A program made the translations under genes and the position numbers. The notes beneath the pieces are model-generated. The model was not told the origin of the DNA. It did no database searches and saw only the letters and a list, made by a program, of their open reading frames with translations. From Prevotella sp. (lineage in GTDB: Bacteria > Bacteroidota > Bacteroidia > Bacteroidales > Bacteroidaceae), in assembly GCA_017442765.1 (NCBI GenBank), contig JAFRZC010000234.1, positions 1-19,060 on the forward strand: a stretch of 19,060 nucleotides of DNA, in the 5' to 3' direction. Shown piece by piece: positions 14,503 to 19,060 of this stretch (position 1 is its first letter; each line of letters begins with the position of its first letter).

Positions 14503-15668
14503 TACGATGTGAGCAAACCTTCCGCTGGTATGGCCCGTCAGATCCCATAAGCCTGCAAGACATACGGCAGGTAGGTGCCACTGGAGTCATCACCGCACTC
14601 CATCATATTCCCAATGGGGAAATATGGACACAACAGGAAATTATGAAGCGGAAAGAGGAGATTGAAAAGGCAGGACTTCGCTGGTCGGGCGTAGAGAGCG
14701 TGCCCGTACATGAACACATCAAGACACGGACGGGCAACTTCCAACAATATATTGAAAACTATAAACAATCGATTCGTAACCTCGGAGCCTGTGGCATTAC
14801 GATGGTTACGTATAATTTCATGCCCGTTCTCGACTGGACACGTACCGACCTTGCCTACGAGTTGCCCGACGGCTCACGTGCCCTGCGCTTCGAACGTGCC
14901 GCCTACGTGGCTTTCGACCTCTTTATCCTGAAACGACCTGAAGCCGAAAAGGAATATACAGAAAAAGAAAAAGCTATGGCCAAAGCGCGTTTTGAGCGAA
15001 TGTCCGAAAGCGAGAAGGAAAAGCTGACTCACAATATGATAGCTGGCCTACCAGGGGCAGAAGAGACCTTCACACTTGAACAATTCAGGAATGAACTAAA
15101 AAGATATAAGGATGTGTCATCCAACGATTTACGCGAAAATCTCATAGCGTTTCTTAAAGAAGTTTGTCCCACAGCAGAAGAGGCGGGAGTTAATCTTGCC
15201 ATTCACCCCGACGACCCGCCGATGTCAATATTGGGTTTGCCACGAATCATGAGCAATGCCGAGGATTTTCAGGCGATTGTCGATGCCGTACCCTCCAAAG
15301 CCAATGGCCTGTGTCTATGTACTGGTTCGTTTGGTGTCAATCCTGATAACGACCTTCCTGCCATGATGCGACGCTTTGCCGACCGTATCTTTTTCGTCCA
15401 CCTGCGCTCTACCAACCGCGATGCCGAGGGCAACTTCTACGAGGCCAACCATCTGGAGGGTGATGTACCCATGTACGAAGTGATGAAGGCATTTCTTGAG
15501 ATTCAACAGCGACGTGGCACGAGCATCCCCATGCGTCCCGACCATGGACATCAGATGCTCGACGACCTCAAGAAACACACCAATCCCGGGTATTCCTGCC
15601 TTGGCCGCATGAAAGGATTAGCCGAACTTCGGGGACTTGAAGAAGGTATTTTAAAAACTTTAAATTGA
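14499..15668 (+). CDS. uxuA: Mannonate dehydratase
   Basis: This 389-residue TIM-barrel enzyme (E. coli UxuA has 394) dehydrates D-mannonate to 2-keto-3-deoxygluconate. Family metal-site signatures are present: AIHPDDPP (H236), [14 protein letters not shown] (C274), FVHLRST (H301) and RPDHGHQM (D348, H349, H351). A charged helical insertion at ~145-210 is typical of the long form. The start overlaps the preceding SDR gene as ATGA, so the two are translationally coupled; eda follows after 19 bp. Confidence 0.96.
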   Translation: MIRCEQTFRWYGPSDPISLQDIRQVGATGVITALHHIPNGEIWTQQEIMKRKEEIEKAGLRWSGVESVPVHEHIKTRTGNFQQYIENYKQSIRNLGACGITMVTYNFMPVLDWTRTDLAYELPDGSRALRFERAAYVAFDLFILKRPEAEKEYTEKEKAMAKARFERMSESEKEKLTHNMIAGLPGAEETFTLEQFRNELKRYKDVSSNDLRENLIAFLKEVCPTAEEAGVNLAIHPDDPPMSILGLPRIMSNAEDFQAIVDAVPSKANGLCLCTGSFGVNPDNDLPAMMRRFADRIFFVHLRSTNRDAEGNFYEANHLEGDVPMYEVMKAFLEIQQRRGTSIPMRPDHGHQMLDDLKKHTNPGYSCLGRMKGLAELRGLEEGILKTLN

Positions 15669-15687
15669 AATATTTAATATACTGGCT

Positions 15688-16347
15688 ATGAGCAAAATAA
15701 GTGTTTCTCAGAAAATCATTAACTCGCGTATTATTCCCGTATTCTATCATAAAGACGCCAATGTAGCTTGCCATGTGATGAAGGCCTGCTACGATGGTGG
15801 CATCCGTGCTTTTGAGTTCACCAATCGCGGGGCGTTTGCCCACGAGGTTTTTCGCCAACTCATAGATTTTACCGCAAAAGAGTGTCCTGAAATGGCATTA
15901 GGTGTCGGCTCCATTGTCGATGCTCCTACTGCGGCACTTTATATCCAGATGGATGCCCAGTTTGTTGTCGGCCCGCTGCTCAATGCCGAGGTGGCTCGTC
16001 TGTGCAACCGGCGTGGCGTGGCTTATATCCCTGGTTGTGGGACGGTGAGCGAGGTAGGACAGACACAGGAGCTCGGTTGCGATATTGTGAAAGTTTTCCC
16101 CGGCGATGTGCTCGGCCCGAAGTTTGTCAAGAGCTTGCTGGCACCCATGCCCTGGAGCCAACTGATGGTGACGGGTGGTGTAGAGCCGACCGCGGAGAAC
16201 CTCACAACATGGTTCAAGGCCGGTGCGTGTTGTGTGGGCATGGGCTCAAAGCTCTTCCCCAAAGAACGCATCGAAGCCGGAGACTGGCAATACATTACCG
16301 ACAAGTGCCATGAGTGCCTGCGTCTCATTAAGGAGTTCATACGATAG
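15688..16347 (+). CDS. eda: 2-keto-3-deoxy-6-phosphogluconate aldolase
   Basis: This 219-residue class I aldolase has the Schiff-base lysine K135 in DIVKVFPG, the general-acid/base glutamate E43 in FEFTNRG and the GGV phosphate loop at ~162-164 (MVTGGVEPT). It cleaves KDPG to pyruvate and glyceraldehyde 3-phosphate, the last step of the pathway. The length matches E. coli Eda (213). No edd (phosphogluconate dehydratase) is in the window, so the aldolase is dedicated here to hexuronates. Confidence 0.95.
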   Translation: MSKISVSQKIINSRIIPVFYHKDANVACHVMKACYDGGIRAFEFTNRGAFAHEVFRQLIDFTAKECPEMALGVGSIVDAPTAALYIQMDAQFVVGPLLNAEVARLCNRRGVAYIPGCGTVSEVGQTQELGCDIVKVFPGDVLGPKFVKSLLAPMPWSQLMVTGGVEPTAENLTTWFKAGACCVGMGSKLFPKERIEAGDWQYITDKCHECLRLIKEFIR

Positions 16348-16379
16348 TTTGGCTATTCTCGCACCTCCGCATTCCCCAA

Positions 16380-16410
16380 TCATAATTCTTAATTTTTAAT
16401 TCATAATTCT
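16380..16410. repeat. AT-rich direct/inverted repeat in the eda-uxaC spacer
   Basis: TCATAATTCT occurs at 16380-16389 and again at 16401-16410, around TAATTTTTAAT. The words are also partly self-complementary (ATTAAAAATTAAGAATTATG on the other strand). The 64 bp spacer is the longest in the operon. No promoter consensus is evident, so read-through from eda is assumed. Confidence 0.5.
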
Positions 16411-16411
16411 C

Positions 16412-17821
16412 ATGCAGCCATTCATAGATAAAGATTTCCTGTTGGAAACAGATACCGCACGTGAGCTCTATCACGAGCATGCCGCCAAGATGCCAATCAT
16501 CGACTATCATTGTCACCTCAACCCGCGTGAGGTGTCCGAAAACCATCGCTTCCGCTCTATTACTGAGCTGTGGCTGGGTGGCGACCACTACAAATGGCGG
16601 GCCATGCGAGCCAACGGCATCGATGAGAAATACATCACCGGCGACGCTTCCGACTGGGAGAAGTTTGAGAAGTGGGCAGCGACAATTCCCTATACCCTGC
16701 GCAATCCACTTTACCACTGGACACATCTTGAGCTGCGCACAGCCTTTGGCATTACGAAACTCCTGAACCCGCTGACGGCACGCGAGATATTCGACGAGTG
16801 CAACGAAAAGCTCCAGCTTCCAGAGTATTCCGCTCAGGGACTGATGCGCCGATACAATGTGGAGATTGTCTGCACGACAGACGACCCCATTGACGCATTA
16901 GGATGGCACGAAGCCTATGGCAAGACAAGTCATCAAGATGCCCCTCACATGCTCCCCGCCTGGCGCCCCGACAAGGCGATGACCATCGAACAACCCGTAG
17001 CCTACCGGCAGTATATAGAGAAACTGTCTGCGGCTGCCGATATTGAGATTACCAGCTATCAAGACCTGATAACCGCTCTTCAAATCCGCCACGACTATTT
17101 CCACGAGCATGGCTGCCGGTTAGCCGATCATGGCATCGACCGTTTCTATGCCGATGACTACAAGGCTGTAGAGATTTGCGATATCTTCGACCGCACCATG
17201 TCGGGCTACATCCCGTCGGAAGAGGAAGTGGCGAAATTCAACTCTGCAATGCTCTATGAGCTTGCCGTGATGAATGCCGAGAGCGGTTGGGTGCAACAGT
17301 TCCACTATGGTCCCCTGCGCAACAGTAACGCCCGCCAATTTGAGCTGATCGGTCCCGACACCGGTTACGATTCGATGGACGACCTGCCTACTGCCCGCCA
17401 GATGGCGCGTTTCTTCAGTCTGCTCAATAGCGAAGGACGGCTGACAAAGACCATAGTCTATAACCTCAACCCCGCCCACAATACAATGGTTGCCACCATG
17501 ATTGGCAACTTCCAGGACGGTAGCGTGCCCGGAAAAATGCAATGGGGCTCCGGCTGGTGGTTCCTCGACCAGAAGGACGGCATTGAGCGCCAAATCAACA
17601 CCCTCTCGCAGCAGGGACTGCTCTCGCGCTTCGTCGGAATGCTTACCGACTCGCGCTCCTTCCTCAGCTACCCCCGTCACGAGTATTTCCGCCGTATCCT
17701 CTGCAATCTCATCGGCAACGATGTTGAGCACGGTCTGCTCCCCATTGAGGAAATCGGCCGCATCCGCCAGATGGTCGAGGATATCAGCTATAACAATGCC
17801 CACCGCTATTTCGCATTTTGA
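16412..17821 (+). CDS. uxaC: Glucuronate isomerase (uronate isomerase)
   Basis: This 469-residue amidohydrolase-fold enzyme (E. coli UxaC 470) isomerises D-glucuronate to D-fructuronate, and galacturonate to tagaturonate. It is the first chemical step although the gene is last in the operon. The metal-binding HxH is in IIDYHCHLNPRE (H33, H35). Conserved blocks include VCTTDDPIDALGWH (~151-164), SGWVQQFHYGPLRN (~290-303) and the C-terminal FVGMLTDSRSFLSYPRHEYF. Immediately after its TGA the base composition falls to AT-rich, non-coding and decayed sequence. Confidence 0.97.
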   Translation: MQPFIDKDFLLETDTARELYHEHAAKMPIIDYHCHLNPREVSENHRFRSITELWLGGDHYKWRAMRANGIDEKYITGDASDWEKFEKWAATIPYTLRNPLYHWTHLELRTAFGITKLLNPLTAREIFDECNEKLQLPEYSAQGLMRRYNVEIVCTTDDPIDALGWHEAYGKTSHQDAPHMLPAWRPDKAMTIEQPVAYRQYIEKLSAAADIEITSYQDLITALQIRHDYFHEHGCRLADHGIDRFYADDYKAVEICDIFDRTMSGYIPSEEEVAKFNSAMLYELAVMNAESGWVQQFHYGPLRNSNARQFELIGPDTGYDSMDDLPTARQMARFFSLLNSEGRLTKTIVYNLNPAHNTMVATMIGNFQDGSVPGKMQWGSGWWFLDQKDGIERQINTLSQQGLLSRFVGMLTDSRSFLSYPRHEYFRRILCNLIGNDVEHGLLPIEEIGRIRQMVEDISYNNAHRYFAF

Positions 17822-17844
17822 AGAATTGCGAGCAATGTCTATAG

Positions 17845-18030
17845 GATAATGATGTCATACATGCAGGCGATTCTGTTTATGTTGAACCAACTGTTCCTGG
17901 AAATTATTTGTATGAAGATAAAGATGGTCATATAAAAATACATTTTGAAAGCACACCCAAAAGAGTTACTGGCGATGTTTGGGGAAGCCATTTTGATTTA
18001 AACAATGTTAGATATAATACAGGATTCTAA
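17845..18030 (+). pseudogene. 3' remnant of an unrecognised gene
   Basis: An open frame of 61 codons without a start codon, preceded in frame by TAG (17842-17844), ends in TAA. It reads like a genuine protein C-terminus: DSVYVEPTVPGNYLYEDKDG, then HIKIHF, RVTGDVWGSHFDL and NNVRYNTGF. The codon choice is AT-rich, unlike uxaC. The 5' part is missing, so the gene was cut by the uxaC-side junction. The family is not recognised; a secreted or toxin-like C-terminal domain is one possibility without direct support. Confidence 0.55.
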
Positions 18031-18031
18031 A

Positions 18032-18461
18032 ATGAAAAAAAATAATTTTATTTACATTTTTAAGTTTCTCTGTTTTAAGTTGTTAACAAAAACAATCCGA
18101 AGAAACAGAAGTTATGTGTTCGTGTCCACACGCAACAATTCATCTTCAACCATTTGAAGATTTCAGTAAAGAAGAAGTACAGAAACTTCTTCTACAATTA
18201 CAAGAGAATTTCGACAATTTGATGTATGGAGGCTGGAGTTTTGAAATATTAGACCCCATTCCATTGCCTAAAGAAAGTTTCGTTTTGAAGAAGAACAAGT
18301 ATAAGGCAATAGACATACTAAATTTTGAAAAGAAACATCTAAAAGATAATGAAATTATCTATCAATTCTCTGGCATGTTCCTTCAAGAACTCTACCAATA
18401 TTCCATTGATATGGGATATATTGATAAATCTGTTCCATTTGAAGAATTTTTACAACAATAA
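18032..18461 (+). pseudogene. Decayed lipoprotein gene, archaemetzincin-like N-terminal part
   Basis: The ATG at 18032 is followed by a run of eight A. Removing one A gives a perfect lipoprotein signal peptide, MKKIILFTFLSFSVLSC, with lipobox LSC. The next in-frame codon is TAA (18084-18086), then QKQSEETEV joins the open frame that can be read from ATG 18114 for 115 residues. That frame contains TIHLQPFEDFSKEEV and FEILDPIPLPKESF, then KYKAIDIL, the pattern of the N-terminal part of archaemetzincins (family M54). The catalytic HExxHxxGxxH half is absent. After DNEII (near residue 83) the tail, SGMFLQELYQYSIDMGYIDK and on, has no metzincin character, so a deletion or fusion joined another C-terminus. 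At least two lesions exist: the A-run frameshift and the stop. A functional 115-residue product from 18114 cannot be excluded. Confidence 0.6.
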
Positions 18462-18464
18462 CAG

Positions 18465-18534
18465 AAGTCCCGGCTCTTGGATTTTATTAATTACTTTTCA
18501 TGCTCATCCGTAAACGGAAGAAGTTTCGGGACTT
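18465..18534. repeat. 8 bp inverted repeat with 54-base interior
   Basis: AAGTCCCG (18465-18472) and CGGGACTT (18527-18534) are exact reverse complements. A small hairpin, TCCG-TAAA-CGGA, lies inside near 18507-18518. It starts four bases after the decayed lipoprotein frame and ends 22 bases before the tRNA. No U-tract follows, so a terminator is not supported. A structured RNA or recombination-site remnant is possible. Confidence 0.5.
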
Positions 18535-18556
18535 ATTATATAACGAGTCCTGCGTT

Positions 18557-18629
18557 GCTTCAATAGTTTAATTGATTAGAATCTCTGATTTGTACTCAGA
18601 GGATACAGGTTTGAATCCTGTTTGAAGCT
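18557..18629 (+). tRNA. Divergent tRNA-Thr, anticodon UGU
   Basis: The 73 bases fold as a complete cloverleaf. The acceptor stem GCTTCAA/TTGAAGC has seven perfect pairs. A weak four-pair D stem (GTTT/GAAT) carries loop AATTGATTA. The anticodon stem TCTGA/TCAGA encloses loop TTTGTAC (anticodon TGT at 18591-18593). The variable loop is GGAT, and T stem ACAGG/CCTGT has loop TTTGAAT. G1-C72 and C2-G71 agree with threonyl-tRNA synthetase identity elements. The D loop has GA instead of GG and the T loop T instead of C56, which together keep a 19-56 Watson-Crick pair (A-U). CCA is not encoded. It stands alone in AT-rich decayed DNA on the strand opposite the rRNA operons. Confidence 0.75.
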
Positions 18630-18651
18630 CTTATTATTAAATTTTAACATT

Positions 18652-18825
18652 ATGGAAATAATAATCAACAAACATCTTTTACACAAAAATTTCTTAGCAA
18701 TAAATCTTTTTGGATTTATTTTTACTAAAAGAAAATTAACTTAGATAGAGCTTAATCATGAATTAATCCATTCTGCATAGTAGAAGGAATTACTTTATAT
18801 TCCATTTTTTATCTGGTATACTACC
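18652..18825 (+). pseudogene. Broken paralogue of the HExxH mini-protein
   Basis: Translation from ATG 18652 gives MEIIINKHLLHKNFLAINLF, then GFIFTKRKLT, a TAG stop, IELNHELIHSA, two TAG stops and KELLYIPFFIWYTT. This aligns along its length with the intact protein at 12246-12575 (MKII..N, FVAINLFG, HERIH, ELL....F.LWY), with a two-residue gap. The HExxH motif is kept (HELIH). Three in-frame TAG codons and loss of everything after the WY segment show it is dead under the standard code. The ends run into rrn-flanking sequence. The two adjacent TAGs are at positions where Gln is plausible, so CAG-to-TAG changes explain them. Confidence 0.75.
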
Positions 18826-18867
18826 ACAGCGTTTCCCCACACAAGCAGAAAACGTCACACAAAATAC

Positions 18868-18910
18868 AAAAAAAGAGAGTCCCCTGACCTACGTGAGGCC
18901 CGGGAACCCT
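18868..18910 (-). terminator. Intrinsic terminator of the right rrn operon
   Basis: On the minus strand AGGGTTCCC (18910-18902) pairs with GGGGACTCT (18084-type numbering not needed; 18884-18876) over nine pairs including G-U. An inner GGCCT/AGGTC stem closes loop CACGT. The arm is followed by CT and seven T (18874-18868). Position, GC-rich stem and U-tract make this the terminator about 15 bases beyond the 5S gene. Confidence 0.85.
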
Positions 18911-18924
18911 GACGGTGGAAAAAA

Positions 18925-19034
18925 GCGGCGGCCTCCTACTCTCCCGCATTGCGGCGCAGTACCATCGGCGCAGCCGGGCTTAACTGCTCTGTTCGGGATG
19001 GGAAGAGGTGGAGCCCCGGCGCTATAACCGCCTG
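18925..19034 (-). rRNA. rrf: 5S rRNA
   Basis: The reverse complement contains the 5S hallmarks CCACCTCTTCCCATCCCGAA, CAGAGCAGTTAAGCCCG, TGCGCCGATGGTACTGC and GGGAGAGTAGG. The 5' GGCGG (19032-19028) pairs with CCGCC near the 3' end. The ~110-base length is normal; ends are placed from the terminal helix and may shift by a few bases. The remaining 26 bases of the window are the start of the 23S-5S spacer. Confidence 0.95.
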
Positions 19035-19060
19035 AAATAACATAAACATGATGATGACAA

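Noticed and set aside
17845..18461. Toxin and immunity gene pair
   Set aside because: The first frame is only a C-terminal remnant without known toxin residues, and the second is better explained as a decayed lipoprotein with archaemetzincin-like sequence.
18557..18629. Tyrosine (GTA) or amber-suppressor (CTA) tRNA
   Set aside because: The only register with a perfect five-pair anticodon stem puts TGT at 34-36. The variable loop is short, unlike bacterial tRNA-Tyr, and no CTA occurs in the loop.

Overview
The window looks like a member of the Bacteroidota, most likely Prevotellaceae. The signs are promoters of the TTTG-N19/20-TAnnTTTG type, almost no Shine-Dalgarno sequences, a Bacteroidota-type cydAB with DUF4492, an SDR-type mannonate oxidoreductase and Prevotella/Bacteroides-like 16S and 5S termini. 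Nothing in the window fixes the species. The two ends lie exactly in ribosomal RNA genes. The first 25 bases are the 5' end of a 16S gene and the last ~135 bases hold a 5S gene, both transcribed leftward. The window is therefore the ~18.8 kb between two rrn operons of the same orientation, or a contig that broke at rRNA repeats.

Layout. Positions 26-442: leader, boxA-like element and promoter of the left rrn operon. Positions 443-4668, minus strand: a membrane-anchored metallophosphoesterase, cydB, cydA and a DUF4492 micro-protein, the last three forming a cytochrome bd oxidase operon with a readable promoter. Positions 4669-5306: a ~640 bp non-coding stretch rich in dyads, direct repeats and pyrimidine tracts. 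Positions 5307-11219, plus strand: a membrane-anchored coiled-coil protein, then a TolC-type outer membrane protein, an HlyD-type adaptor and two ABC-2 type permeases, with no ATP-binding subunit. Positions 11349-12140: nagB. Positions 12246-12575, minus strand: a 109-residue protein with an HExxH motif, convergent with nagB across a heptamer-based inverted repeat. Positions 12649-17821, plus strand: a five-gene hexuronate operon, kdgK, SDR-type uxuB, uxuA, eda and uxaC, that covers every step from glucuronate to pyruvate plus glyceraldehyde 3-phosphate.

Positions 17822-18867 form an AT-rich graveyard. It holds the 3' remnant of an unknown gene, a decayed lipoprotein gene that resembles the N-terminus of archaemetzincin, a long inverted repeat, a divergent but well-folding tRNA-Thr(UGU), and a broken second copy of the HExxH gene. 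Next come the terminator (18868-18910) and 5S gene of the right rrn operon.

No CRISPR array, insertion sequence, integrase or complete defence system was seen. The items most worth a second look are the decayed block with its odd tRNA, the HExxH mini-protein family present in an intact and a dead copy, the four-site dyad array between cyd and the export operon, and the exporter without an ATPase.
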